From: DALYLB01 sp033763135
GTDB taxonomy: Bacteria; Acidobacteriota; Blastocatellia; RBC074
Reading direction: 5' to 3'
DNA length: 64,000 bases
Assembly: GCA_033763135.1 (NCBI GenBank)
Contig: JANRKY010000219.1
Span: 1 to 64,000, forward strand
Shown: in pieces, positions 1 through 8,058 of the stretch
How positions within the stretch are numbered: the first letter of the stretch is position 1
Layout: every line of letters starts with the position of its first letter
Made by a program: the position numbers and the translations under genes
Notes under the pieces: generated by a model
What the model saw: only the letters and a program-made list of their open reading frames with translations
Told to the model about the DNA's origin: nothing
Database searches by the model: none

Positions 1-132
1 AACTGGTCGTTTATGCTCTTTTTCATCGCCGGTCTCCTTGGGGTAGTCGAAGTTGTTTGGTATCAACATTCTACCTATTCCAAGAAAGACTGGCGATTTT
101 CATTTTTCAACCCCAGACTCGGGTTAACTTAA
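1..132 (+). CDS. C-terminal end of a membrane protein (5' partial)
   Basis: The window opens inside a frame of 43 codons that closes with TAA at 130-132. The first ~19 residues are strongly hydrophobic (FFIAGLLGVVEVVW core). They are followed by a basic, aromatic tail (STYSKKDWRFSFF), which looks like a last transmembrane helix with a cytoplasmic tail. No family can be named from so short a piece. It could be a chance frame, but the hydrophobic-then-basic pattern is protein-like. Confidence 0.45.
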   Translation, partial: NWSFMLFFIAGLLGVVEVVWYQHSTYSKKDWRFSFFNPRLGLT

Positions 133-250
133 TGCCATTGGCCTGAAGGCGGAACCCCGAACAATTTCCGTAAAAGTTCCGCACCACGGAAGAAATCCCG
201 GCCCTCGGTCGTCTAACGGATGAAAGCAGGAAAAGGATGACGAGGGACCG

Positions 251-829
251 ATGGAGAGACGCGCCGCAATGCATGAACCGATGAGCGAAGAGCGGTTGAT
301 CGAGGCCTGTCGACGGGGAGACCGCGAGGCGTTTCGCCTGTTGTTCGAGGCGCATCGGGACCGCGTCTGGACGATCGCGCGCCATTTCATCGGCGAGGAG
401 GCCGGGGCGCGCGACATCACGCAGCAGGTCTTTCTCAAGCTCTTCACGGGAATCGATCGCTTTCGCGGGGAGGCGGGGATCGGGACGTGGATTCACCGGC
501 TGACGGTCAATGCCTGCCTCGACGAGTGGCGAAGCCGGCGGCGGCTGGTCTTCTTCGATCTCTTCTCGCGCGAGGCGGAGGAGGTCTTCGGCGCGGGGCC
601 GGATCCCGGAGCGGCGCGCGAGCTGTCGGTCGAGGTCGCGGCCGCGATTCGAACGCTGCGGCCGAAGCTGCGCATCGCGATCCTGCTGAAACATTTCGAG
701 GGGCTCTCGTACGAAGAGATGGCGCGGGCGCTCGGCTGCTCGCCGGGCACCGTCGCTTCGCGGCTCAACCGCGGACATCAGGAGCTGGCGCGGCGTCTGG
801 CCCACCTGCGCGCTTCAAGAGACGAATAA
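251..829 (+). CDS. ECF-family RNA polymerase sigma factor
   Basis: This 192-aa protein is a typical extracytoplasmic-function sigma-70 factor. Region 2 lies at about residues 13-85 (RGDREAFRLLFEAHRDRVW, then DITQQVFLKLF and WIHRLTVNACLDEWR). Region 4 lies at about 125-185, with an LSYEEMARALGCSPGTVASRL helix-turn-helix. It would direct core polymerase to a small regulon. The gene ends 3 bp before a zinc-finger/FecR anti-sigma gene, the usual arrangement for a sigma factor and its inhibitor. The start at 251 follows a GAGGGACC Shine-Dalgarno-like stretch. ATGs at 269 and 281 are possible alternatives. The inducing signal cannot be read from sequence. Confidence 0.9.
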   Translation: MERRAAMHEPMSEERLIEACRRGDREAFRLLFEAHRDRVWTIARHFIGEEAGARDITQQVFLKLFTGIDRFRGEAGIGTWIHRLTVNACLDEWRSRRRLVFFDLFSREAEEVFGAGPDPGAARELSVEVAAAIRTLRPKLRIAILLKHFEGLSYEEMARALGCSPGTVASRLNRGHQELARRLAHLRASRDE

Positions 830-832
830 GGT

Positions 833-1948
833 ATGTTTCGGAATCACGTGCACAATCAGCTCTCCGCGTATCTTCACGACGAACTGTCGGCGGAGCAAGC
901 GCGCCGCGTGGCGGAGCACCTGCTGCGCTGCCCGCGCTGCCGGGCCATGTACGAGGAGGCCCGCTTCGGCGCGCAGATGGCCGCGCATCTCGCGAAGGAG
1001 GCCGCCCCGGAGGGCTTGTGGCGCGAGCTGCAGGCCGAAATGAATGAAGCCGACGCGGCGACGAGCCGACGCGGCGACGCGGTGAGGGCGCGAAGGGGCC
1101 CGCGATGGGCGATGGCGGGCCTGGCTGCGACGCTTGCCTTCGGCGTGGCGGCGCTCGCGCTCTTGAGAAAAGACGAACGCCCTTCATGGGAGGTCACGCG
1201 GCTCGCAGGCCGTCCCGAGATCGGCGCGCGAACGATGGACGCGAAGGGGCGGCTCCCGCTCGACGAGTGGCTGACGACGGACGAGGCCTCGCGGGCGCAG
1301 ATCAGCGTCGGCCAGATCGGCGAGGTCAAGATCGAGCCCGGCTCGCGCGTGCGCCTCGCCGCCGCGCAGGGCGATGAACATCGACTGGAACTCGCCCGCG
1401 GCCGGTTGGAGGCCTTCATCTGGGCGCCGCCGCGCCAGTTCTTCGTCGACACGCCCTCGGCCCGCGCGGTCGATCTCGGGTGCAGCTATACGCTGGAGGT
1501 GGACGATCACGGCGAGGGACGGCTGCGCGTGACGATGGGCTGGGTGGCGTTCGAATGGCAGGGGCGCGAATCGTTCGTGCCCGCGGGCGCGAGCTGCGTC
1601 ACGCGGCCGACGCTCGGCCCCGGAACGCCCTGGTTCGACGATGCCGGAAAGCCCTTCGTGGACGCGCTCGCCGCCCTCGATCGCGGCGACGCCGGCGCCC
1701 TCGAAACCGTGCTCGCGGAATCGCGCGCCCGCGACGCATTGACGCTCTGGCACCTGCTCTCGCGCACCCGGGGCGCGGAGCGCGGCGCAATCTTCGACCG
1801 GCTTGCGGCCCTCGTGCCGCCGCCGCCGAACGCCACGCGCGACGGCGTGTTTCGCGGCGATCCCGCCATGCTCGATGCCTGGTGGGAGAAGCTCGGCCTC
1901 GGCGACGCCGAATGGTGGCGCATCTGGAAGGGGCCGCCGCCGAACTGA
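833..1948 (+). CDS. Anti-sigma factor: zinc finger, one TM helix, FecR domain
   Basis: This 371-aa protein starts with a zinc-binding anti-sigma domain (H29-x3-C33-x2-C36) expected to hold the ECF factor encoded just upstream. A basic stretch is followed by one transmembrane helix at about 92-111. The periplasmic part contains a FecR-like beta domain at about 115-260 (SRAQISVGQIGEVKIEPGSRVRL, VDTPSARAVDLGCSYTLEV). The C-terminal ~110 residues are not recognised. It is likely a membrane anti-sigma factor that keeps the upstream sigma inactive until a periplasmic cue. The 3-bp gap suggests translational coupling. Family assignment is firm; the cue is unknown. Confidence 0.85.
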   Translation: MFRNHVHNQLSAYLHDELSAEQARRVAEHLLRCPRCRAMYEEARFGAQMAAHLAKEAAPEGLWRELQAEMNEADAATSRRGDAVRARRGPRWAMAGLAATLAFGVAALALLRKDERPSWEVTRLAGRPEIGARTMDAKGRLPLDEWLTTDEASRAQISVGQIGEVKIEPGSRVRLAAAQGDEHRLELARGRLEAFIWAPPRQFFVDTPSARAVDLGCSYTLEVDDHGEGRLRVTMGWVAFEWQGRESFVPAGASCVTRPTLGPGTPWFDDAGKPFVDALAALDRGDAGALETVLAESRARDALTLWHLLSRTRGAERGAIFDRLAALVPPPPNATRDGVFRGDPAMLDAWWEKLGLGDAEWWRIWKGPPPN

Positions 1949-1993
1949 TCTCTTTCGCGATCACAACCACAACCATCAACCAGGGAGGAAACG

Positions 1994-2707
1994 ATGAAGA
2001 CTCGAACCATGCTCCGCTCGCTCGTCGCCGCGCTGGCGCTGACGCTGCTGCTTCAACCCGCGCTGGCCGGCCCGCCGCTGATCTGCCAGACGATCGAGAT
2101 CGGCGACGCCGGATCGCTCCCGTGGGGCGGCTCCCAATGGCGCGACGTCAAGCGCGACTACGATCTCAATCGGCTGGTCGACGACACGCTCGCCCTGCTG
2201 CAACCGAACACGCCCGTCCTCGCGCGGATGGAGACCCTGCGCCGCGCCACCGTCTACGCCGTCTGGTCCAAGGTCGATCACGAAGTCGGCATGCCCGTCA
2301 AAGACCACCGGATCGCCGACGAACTCCTCACCCGACTGATGGACCGCACCCGCGAAGCCGTTCGCAACAACCAGTCCCCCGCACTCGCGCTCTTCGACGC
2401 GGGCTATCTCATCTCCTGCTATCAACAGGCCAACTACCAGCCGAGCGCCGCCGCGGGTGGCCGGCTCGAAGGCTATTCAATGGTGCGCAAGGCCGCCGGC
2501 TTCAATGTCAGCCCGGCCGAGATGCAGTTCGCCCTCTCTCTCATCAGCCGCCATCCGACCCGCGCCACGCACCCCGAACATCTGCAGAAGGCCGTCGCCG
2601 GCGCCGCCGATGGCTCGCTGCTCGCCAGAAACCTGCTCAAGCATTTCGGCAAACCAGGCCAGAACCTCGCCGCCCTGCGCTCGCAGGTCGCCGTCGTGAA
2701 AAACTGA
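1994..2707 (+). CDS. Exported protein of unknown function
   Basis: This 237-aa protein has a clear Sec signal peptide (KTRTMLRSLVAALALTLLL, cleavage after ALA at about residue 25). The mature part has no motif I recognise. It contains helical stretches such as DDTLALLQPNTPVLARMETLRR and HRIADELLTRLMDRTREAV, and two Cys (early ICQT and later ISCYQ) that could pair in the periplasm. The start has a strong GGAGGAAACG ribosome binding site. It follows the sigma/anti-sigma pair by 45 bp on the same strand, so it may be co-transcribed or be a regulon target. That is inference from position only. Confidence 0.65.
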   Translation: MKTRTMLRSLVAALALTLLLQPALAGPPLICQTIEIGDAGSLPWGGSQWRDVKRDYDLNRLVDDTLALLQPNTPVLARMETLRRATVYAVWSKVDHEVGMPVKDHRIADELLTRLMDRTREAVRNNQSPALALFDAGYLISCYQQANYQPSAAAGGRLEGYSMVRKAAGFNVSPAEMQFALSLISRHPTRATHPEHLQKAVAGAADGSLLARNLLKHFGKPGQNLAALRSQVAVVKN

Positions 2708-2762
2708 CCCGAGCGACGACGGGCGGCAGACGCCGCGCCTTCCGCCCGTCGCCCCTCCCCGA

Positions 2763-3197
2763 TCAATTCGAAGCCGGCCGGCTTTGCGGATACCATTCGT
2801 TGACGATCAGCCCATCGCGAATCTCGTAGATGACCGTGCCGTACCGCTCAAACGCCTTCCCCCCGGCCGTCCCCGTGATCTTCTCCTTGTCGATCACGAA
2901 ATCGCCATCGACAATTCGCTGCACCACCTCGACCCGCCCATTCGGGCTTCGCTGAAACGAGGCCTCGAACTTTTTTCGGATCTCGGCATGCCCGGTCAGA
3001 ATGACTTCGCCGCCCGGCAGCCGCCGCGCGACCGAATTCGGATGATAGGTCTTCAGAATCGCCCCGACATCGTGCGCGTTGTACGCATCGACCAGCGCCT
3101 GAGCGACCTCGGGCGGAGACCGCTTCTCCGCTTGAAAGCTCTGCGCGTTGACGGCGCAGAGAACGAACAACAGAACGAGCCGGCTCATCGATTTCAT
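2763..3197 (-). CDS. SnoaL/NTF2-like exported protein
   Basis: This 144-aa protein has a signal peptide (KSMSRLVLLFVLCAVNAQS) and a SnoaL/nuclear-transport-factor-2-like cone. Typical features are VAQALVDAYNAHDVGAILKTYHP at the first helix, EIRKKFEASFQ in the third helix, and GTVIYEIRDGLIVNEWYP at the end. Such proteins are small ligand-binding or scaffold folds, and no catalytic set is evident. The frame is open upstream to 3332, but the start at 3197 is preceded by GGAGGGAAACAGCT and begins the signal peptide, so I chose it. The gene is convergent with the exported protein upstream and divergent from the ABC permease operon. Confidence 0.75.
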   Translation of the reverse strand: MKSMSRLVLLFVLCAVNAQSFQAEKRSPPEVAQALVDAYNAHDVGAILKTYHPNSVARRLPGGEVILTGHAEIRKKFEASFQRSPNGRVEVVQRIVDGDFVIDKEKITGTAGGKAFERYGTVIYEIRDGLIVNEWYPQSRPASN

Positions 3198-3289
3198 AGC
3201 TGTTTCCCTCCGAAATTGGGTGTGACGACCAGATTCAGCACGAGCGGCGCAGAGCCCCCGCGCCACCATTTCACCAATGATACAAGCTG

Positions 3290-3318
3290 TTGCAAAGACA
3301 GAACGCGAATGATATGAT
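3290..3318 (+). promoter_or_regulatory. Sigma-70 type promoter for the ABC export operon
   Basis: TTGCAA at 3290-3295 and TATGAT at 3313-3318 are separated by exactly 17 bp, 60 bp upstream of the permease start. Both hexamers are close to consensus. Confidence 0.6.
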
Positions 3319-3326
3319 GTCGGACA

Positions 3327-3338
3327 TTCCAATTGGAA
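3327..3338. promoter_or_regulatory. Perfect 12-bp palindrome at the expected transcription start, possible operator
   Basis: TTCCAATTGGAA is a perfect palindrome 9-20 bp downstream of the -10 hexamer of the promoter above. That is a classic position for a repressor site. No linked regulator gene is seen, so this is a suggestion only. Confidence 0.3.
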
Positions 3339-3377
3339 GTAAGCGAAAAATTCGAAATCAACGGCGGGATGTCACCC

Positions 3378-4544
3378 ATGATTCGTCATCTTCCCTTCAT
3401 CCTGAAGAACAGCCTGCGCAACCGGCGACGCAGCGCGCTGACGATCGTCAGCATCGCGGCCTCGCTCTGTCTGCTCGGGCTGCTGCTGGCCATCTATCAT
3501 TCCTTCTATTACACCGAGGCCACGCCCGATCAGGCGCACCGGCTGATTACGCGCAACCGCGTCTCGCTCGCCAATCCGCTGCCGCTCTCGTACGGAGCCC
3601 AGATCCGACAGGTGCCGGGCGTGGAGGAGGCGATGATCTTTCAATGGTTCGGCGGGACCTACAAGGATGCGCGCGATCCGGCCAATTTCTTCGGCCGATT
3701 CGCCGTCGAACCGAAGAAGTTCGGAAAGGTCAACCCGGATTACAAGCTGCCCGAGAGCGAGATGCAGGCCTTCATCAACGAGCGGCAGGCCTGCATCGTC
3801 GGAAGCAAGACGGCCTCGCGACACAACATGAAGCTCGGCGACCGCATCACGATCGACGGCGACATCTTCCCGGTCAAGATGGAACTGGTGCTCCGCGGAA
3901 TCTACGAGAACAAGATCGACAACGAAACCCTCTTCTTCAATTTCGAGTATCTGAACGAAAGCCTCGGAACGACGCAGGGCCTGCGGGACCAGGTCTCAAC
4001 TTTCGGGCTCCGGATTGCGCGGCCGGAAGACGCCAATGCCGTCTCGAAGGCGGTCGACGACATGTTCCGCAATTCCCCGGCGCAGACCAAGACCGAGACC
4101 GAGGCGGCCTTCGGATTGAGCTTTCTCGCCTTTCTGGGAAACGTAAAACTGATTCTGCTCTCGATCTGCTCGGCGGTGACCTTCACGATTCTGCTGGTGA
4201 CCGGCAACACCATGGCCATGACGGTGCGCGAGCGGGTGCGCGAGGTGGGCGTGCTCAAGACGCTGGGATTCACGAACGGACTGGTGGTGACAATGCTCGT
4301 CGGCGAGGCGATCGTCATTTCGCTCATCGGAGGCGGAATCGGCCTGCTGCTGGCGAGCGGCGGCTGCGCGCTGCTGCGGACGCTGCCCTCGACCTTCGCC
4401 AATTTCAGCCAGATCTCGCTGCCGCCGCCGGTGATCGGCCTCTGTCTCTCGATCGCCGTCTTCATCGGCATTGTCAGCTCCCTCTTTCCCGCCTGGGGCG
4501 CCTCCCGGCGATCCATCGTCGACGCGTTGAAATACACCGACTAA
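3378..4544 (+). CDS. ABC transporter permease, FtsX/MacB type (first of two)
   Basis: This ~388-aa membrane protein has FtsX architecture. There is one N-terminal helix (SALTIVSIAASLCLLGLLLAIY) after a conserved LKNSLRNRRR start, then a periplasmic MacB-like domain of about 220 residues, then three helices. The loop VRERVREVGVLKTLGFTNG contains the MacB signature that couples to the ATPase. It forms the membrane channel with the next permease, the fusion protein and the ATPase encoded to 8012. The start at 3378 has GGCGGGA 8 bp upstream; in-frame ATGs at 3333 and 3369 are alternatives. The substrate is unknown; macrolide/peptide or lipoprotein export are the usual roles of the family. Confidence 0.85.
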   Translation: MIRHLPFILKNSLRNRRRSALTIVSIAASLCLLGLLLAIYHSFYYTEATPDQAHRLITRNRVSLANPLPLSYGAQIRQVPGVEEAMIFQWFGGTYKDARDPANFFGRFAVEPKKFGKVNPDYKLPESEMQAFINERQACIVGSKTASRHNMKLGDRITIDGDIFPVKMELVLRGIYENKIDNETLFFNFEYLNESLGTTQGLRDQVSTFGLRIARPEDANAVSKAVDDMFRNSPAQTKTETEAAFGLSFLAFLGNVKLILLSICSAVTFTILLVTGNTMAMTVRERVREVGVLKTLGFTNGLVVTMLVGEAIVISLIGGGIGLLLASGGCALLRTLPSTFANFSQISLPPPVIGLCLSIAVFIGIVSSLFPAWGASRRSIVDALKYTD

Positions 4545-4548
4545 CACA

Positions 4549-5715
4549 ATGAAGATCCCGATCACCTACAACATCCGCAATCTGATCGCGCGGCGAACGA
4601 CGACCCTGATGACGGCGCTCGGCATCGCCCTGACCGTCGCGGTGCTGCTCAGCATCTTCGCGATGGTCGAGGGGCTGCGCAGCTCGCTCGCGGCGACCGG
4701 CCACCCGCTGCACATCCTGCTCATGCGCAAGGGAGCCACCGCCGAGCTCAACTCCATCGCGACGCCGGAGCATTATCAGATCGTCAAGGCCAAACCGGGC
4801 ATCGCCCGCATGCCGAACGGCGATCCGATGGTCTCGCTGGAGCTCGTGACCGTCATCATCATCGAGAGCCCGGACAATCCCTCGGGCATCAACATCAGTC
4901 TGCGCGGCCTGACCACCACCGGCGTCGCCATGCGCGAAGACGTGCGCATCTCGCAGGGGCGAATGTTCACGCCCGGCCGCCGCGAAGTCGTCGTCGGCAA
5001 GGGGCTCGCCAGACGCTATCCCAAGGCCAGCATCGGCTCCAAGCTCGAATTCGGCCGCGGCGAATGGGAGGTCGTGGGAATCATGGACGGCGGCCGCTCC
5101 GCCGCCAACAGCGAGGTCTTCTGCGATCTCGCCCAGCTCGCCTCCGATCAGAACCGCGAAACAGGGCTCAGTTCCCTGCTGATCCGCGCGACCGACGAGG
5201 TCGCGATGAATGCCCTGATGAACGATCTCAAGGAAGACCGCCGCCTGAACGCCGACGCCGTCTCGGAAAAGTCCTATTACGAACAGCAGACCAGCTCCGC
5301 CGCTCCCATCCAGTTTCTCGGCGTCTTCGTGGCGATCATCATGGCCATCGGATCGTGCTTCGCCGCGATGAATACGATGTACGCGGCCGTCGCGCGCCGC
5401 TCGGCGGAGATCGGCACGCTGCGCGTCCTGGGCTTCTCAAAGCTCGGGATCCTGACCAGCTTCTTTCTGGAGTCGCTGCTGCTGAGCCTGCTCGGCGGCC
5501 TGCTCGGCTGCCTGCTCGTCCTTCCGCTCAACAATCTCACGACCGGCATCGGCAGCTTCACGACCTTCAGCGAATTCACCTTCGAATTCCGCATCACGCC
5601 GGCCATCATGCTCGGCGGCATGGCCTTCGCCGCGGCGCTGGGCGCCATCGGCGGCCTGCTGCCCGCCGCCTCCGCCGCACGCAAGGAGATTCTCGCGGCG
5701 CTGAAGCAGAATTGA
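4549..5715 (+). CDS. ABC transporter permease, FtsX/MacB type (second of two)
   Basis: This 388-aa protein has the same four-helix FtsX topology as its neighbour. An N-terminal helix (LMTALGIALTVAVLLSIFAMV) is followed by a periplasmic domain and three C-terminal helices. Between them, ARRSAEIGTLRVLGFSK is the coupling loop. It lies 4 bp after the first permease, so the two are translated together and probably form a heterodimer rather than the MacB homodimer. Neither permease is fused to an ATPase; that subunit is supplied by the gene at 7311. Confidence 0.85.
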   Translation: MKIPITYNIRNLIARRTTTLMTALGIALTVAVLLSIFAMVEGLRSSLAATGHPLHILLMRKGATAELNSIATPEHYQIVKAKPGIARMPNGDPMVSLELVTVIIIESPDNPSGINISLRGLTTTGVAMREDVRISQGRMFTPGRREVVVGKGLARRYPKASIGSKLEFGRGEWEVVGIMDGGRSAANSEVFCDLAQLASDQNRETGLSSLLIRATDEVAMNALMNDLKEDRRLNADAVSEKSYYEQQTSSAAPIQFLGVFVAIIMAIGSCFAAMNTMYAAVARRSAEIGTLRVLGFSKLGILTSFFLESLLLSLLGGLLGCLLVLPLNNLTTGIGSFTTFSEFTFEFRITPAIMLGGMAFAAALGAIGGLLPAASAARKEILAALKQN

Positions 5716-5746
5716 TCGCGCAGGGATACATGGATAATGGAGAGGA

Positions 5747-5920
5747 GATCTCACGCGAAGGCGCGAAGCGGGTGGAAGACGAATCTTCTTCGCGTCTTCA
5801 TTTGCGATTCAAAAGGGCTGGAGAAAACGCGCTCCCCAATTGCAGGAAGAGACGCGAAGATGGAAGGAAACTGTGAAATTCCCGCTCTTCGCGTCTTCGC
5901 GTCTTCGCGTGAGGCCATCT
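5747..5920. repeat. Inverted-repeat element built from CGCGAAGA words
   Basis: The gap between permease and fusion-protein genes carries CTCACGCGAAGGCGCGAAG at about 5750-5768. Its near reverse complement lies at about 5885-5913, where CTTCGCGT is repeated three times. Inner copies of the same word occur at about 5788-5799 and 5850-5860. The whole could fold into a long hairpin. It lies inside what should be one transcription unit. Confidence 0.7.
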
Positions 5921-5955
5921 TTAGATGTCTACTTTTGTGATTTCCAGGGAGGGAG

Positions 5956-7314
5956 ATGGAACAGGATTTACACAGTCTGCGAATCGATAAATCGATGAAG
6001 AGCTCCGCATCGGGCGGGGGCGCCTCTCCGTGGGCGCGGCGATGGATTGTCGGCGGCGTCCTCCTCTTCGCGCTCCTCGGGGGAGCGCGATTCGTCTATT
6101 CCCGGCTCAATGCCGCGACGGAGGTCGAGGTCGTTCGCGTCTCCCGCAGCAGCGCGGGCGAGGGCGCGGCGGCGACCGACAGCATCATTCTCAGCGCCAC
6201 CGGGTACATTGTCGCGCATCACAAGATCCAGGTCGCCTCCAAGGTCGTCGGGAAGGTCGCCTTCATCGGCGTCGAGAAGGGCGATCGGGTGCGCGAAGGT
6301 CAGGTGATCGCCCGGCTCGAAGACGACGAATATCGCGCCCGGCTGCAGCAGGCCAAAGGGGCGCTGGCCGCGCTCGAAGCCCGCCTGCTGGAACTGCAGA
6401 ACGGCTCGCGGCCCGAAGAGATCGCCGTCGCCCAGGCCAATCTGGACCGGGAGAAGGCCGATCTGGCGAACGCGAAGATCAATCTCGACCGCATGGCGCA
6501 ACTGCTGAAAGACCAGGTCATGTCGCAGCAGACGTACGATGACGCCCGGGCCCGCTACGACACCCAGGCCGCCCGCGTCGCCTCGATCGAGAAGACGTTT
6601 CAACTGGTGAAGATCGGGCCGCGACAGGAATCGATCGCGCAGGCGAAGGGCGAGATCGAGCGCGCGCGCGGCGAGGTGGCCTTCGCCGAGACGCAGTTCG
6701 AGAACACGATCATCCGGGCGCCGATCACCGGAACGATCCTCGAACGCATCGTCGAACGGGGCGAGTTCGTGACCACCGGCTTTGTGGGCGACCGCGGCGC
6801 GAAGGGCTATGTCGTCTCGATGGCCGACCTCAACGACCTGCAGGTCGAGCTGGACATCAACCAGACCGACTTCGCGCGCCTGTCGCGCAACCAGCGGGGC
6901 CGCATCCGCACCGACGCCTATCGCGATCGCTTCTATCAGGGCGTCATCGAAGAGATCGCCCCCGAGGCCAACAGGCAGAAGGCGACCGTGCAGGTCAAGG
7001 TGAAGGTGCAGGACCCGGACGAGAACCTGCGCCCGGATATGAACGCGAGCGTCGATTTTCTCGCCGACCCGAAACCGGCCGGGACCGCCCGAACCGAGGC
7101 CCCGCCGGCGCTCTATCTGCCCGCCTCCGCGATTCGCGAGGGCGCGGTCTTCGTGTTTCTCAATGGAAAAGCGATCAAGCGCCCCGTGAAGGCGGACAGA
7201 TCCTCTTCGCAGGGCAACGTCCGCATCGAAGAGGGGCTGATCGGCGGCGAAGAGGTCATCGTCAATCCCCCGGCGGAACTGAAAACCGGAGACAAGGTGA
7301 AGATCAAGTCATGA
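5956..7314 (+). CDS. Periplasmic membrane fusion protein (HlyD/MacA family)
   Basis: This 452-aa protein has an N-terminal signal anchor at about 29-50. Next come a lipoyl-like half (SATGYIVAHHKIQVASKVVGKV), a long coiled coil at about 125-240 (QQAKGALAALEARLLELQN; DREKADLANAKINLDRM), the second lipoyl half (FENTIIRAPITGTILERIV) and beta-barrel domains. It would bridge the permease pair to an outer-membrane channel. The ribosome binding site GGAGGGAG sits directly before the ATG. Its stop overlaps the ATPase start by 4 bp. No TolC-like gene is in the window. Confidence 0.88.
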   Translation: MEQDLHSLRIDKSMKSSASGGGASPWARRWIVGGVLLFALLGGARFVYSRLNAATEVEVVRVSRSSAGEGAAATDSIILSATGYIVAHHKIQVASKVVGKVAFIGVEKGDRVREGQVIARLEDDEYRARLQQAKGALAALEARLLELQNGSRPEEIAVAQANLDREKADLANAKINLDRMAQLLKDQVMSQQTYDDARARYDTQAARVASIEKTFQLVKIGPRQESIAQAKGEIERARGEVAFAETQFENTIIRAPITGTILERIVERGEFVTTGFVGDRGAKGYVVSMADLNDLQVELDINQTDFARLSRNQRGRIRTDAYRDRFYQGVIEEIAPEANRQKATVQVKVKVQDPDENLRPDMNASVDFLADPKPAGTARTEAPPALYLPASAIREGAVFVFLNGKAIKRPVKADRSSSQGNVRIEEGLIGGEEVIVNPPAELKTGDKVKIKS

Positions 7315-8012
7315 ACGACATTGTCATTCAAACGCAAAATCTGACCAAGGAGTTCATCCGCGACGAATTTCATGTCGTGGCGCTCAAGGATGCCAACCTC
7401 CAGGTTCGCAAGGGCGATTTCGTCGCGCTGATGGGCCCCTCGGGCTCGGGCAAGTCGACGCTGCTTCATCTGATGGCGGCCATGGACCGACCCACCGGCG
7501 GCGACATCACCGTATTCGGACAGAATCTGAAGGCGCTGAACGACAAGGAGATCGCCCAGTGGCGCAACGCGCACATCGGGTTCGTTTTTCAGTCGTTCAA
7601 TCTGATTCCAGTGCTTTCGGCCATCGAGAATGTCGAGCTGCCGCTGAAACTGACCCGGCTCAACAAGACACAGCGGCGCGATCACGCGCGGCGCGCGCTC
7701 GAACTGGTCGGTCTCGGCGACCGGCTGAACCACACGCCGCGCCAGCTCTCCGGCGGGCAGGAACAGCGCGTCGCCATCGCCCGCGCCATCGTCACCGACC
7801 CGGACGTCATCCTGGCCGACGAGCCGACCGGCAACCTCGATGCCGCCTCCGCGCGCGACGCGCTCGCTCTGCTCGGCCGATTGAACAAGGAGTTCGACAA
7901 GACAATCGTCATGGTCACCCACGACCCGATCGCCGCCAAAGCCGCCACCACCGTCCGCTATCTCGAAAAAGGCAACCTGCTCCCCGAGGGCCAGAAACCC
8001 GAAGAATATTGA
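7311..8012 (+). CDS. ABC transporter ATP-binding protein (MacB/LolD type)
   Basis: This 233-aa ATPase has Walker A GPSGSGKST at about 43-51 and the Q-loop VFQSFNLIP. The signature motif is LSGGQEQRVAIARAIV (the usual second Q region reads QEQ). Walker B is VILADEPT and the switch His is in MVTHD. Length and motifs match the MacB/LolD group, which power mechanotransmission of periplasmic cargo without carrying it across the inner membrane. ATGA overlap with the fusion-protein gene shows translational coupling. With the two FtsX permeases it completes a four-gene tripartite pump. Confidence 0.92.
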   Translation: MNDIVIQTQNLTKEFIRDEFHVVALKDANLQVRKGDFVALMGPSGSGKSTLLHLMAAMDRPTGGDITVFGQNLKALNDKEIAQWRNAHIGFVFQSFNLIPVLSAIENVELPLKLTRLNKTQRRDHARRALELVGLGDRLNHTPRQLSGGQEQRVAIARAIVTDPDVILADEPTGNLDAASARDALALLGRLNKEFDKTIVMVTHDPIAAKAATTVRYLEKGNLLPEGQKPEEY

Positions 8013-8058
8013 TCGACCTCGCGGGGCGGAGCATCGCCCGCCCCGCGATCCATCTGCG

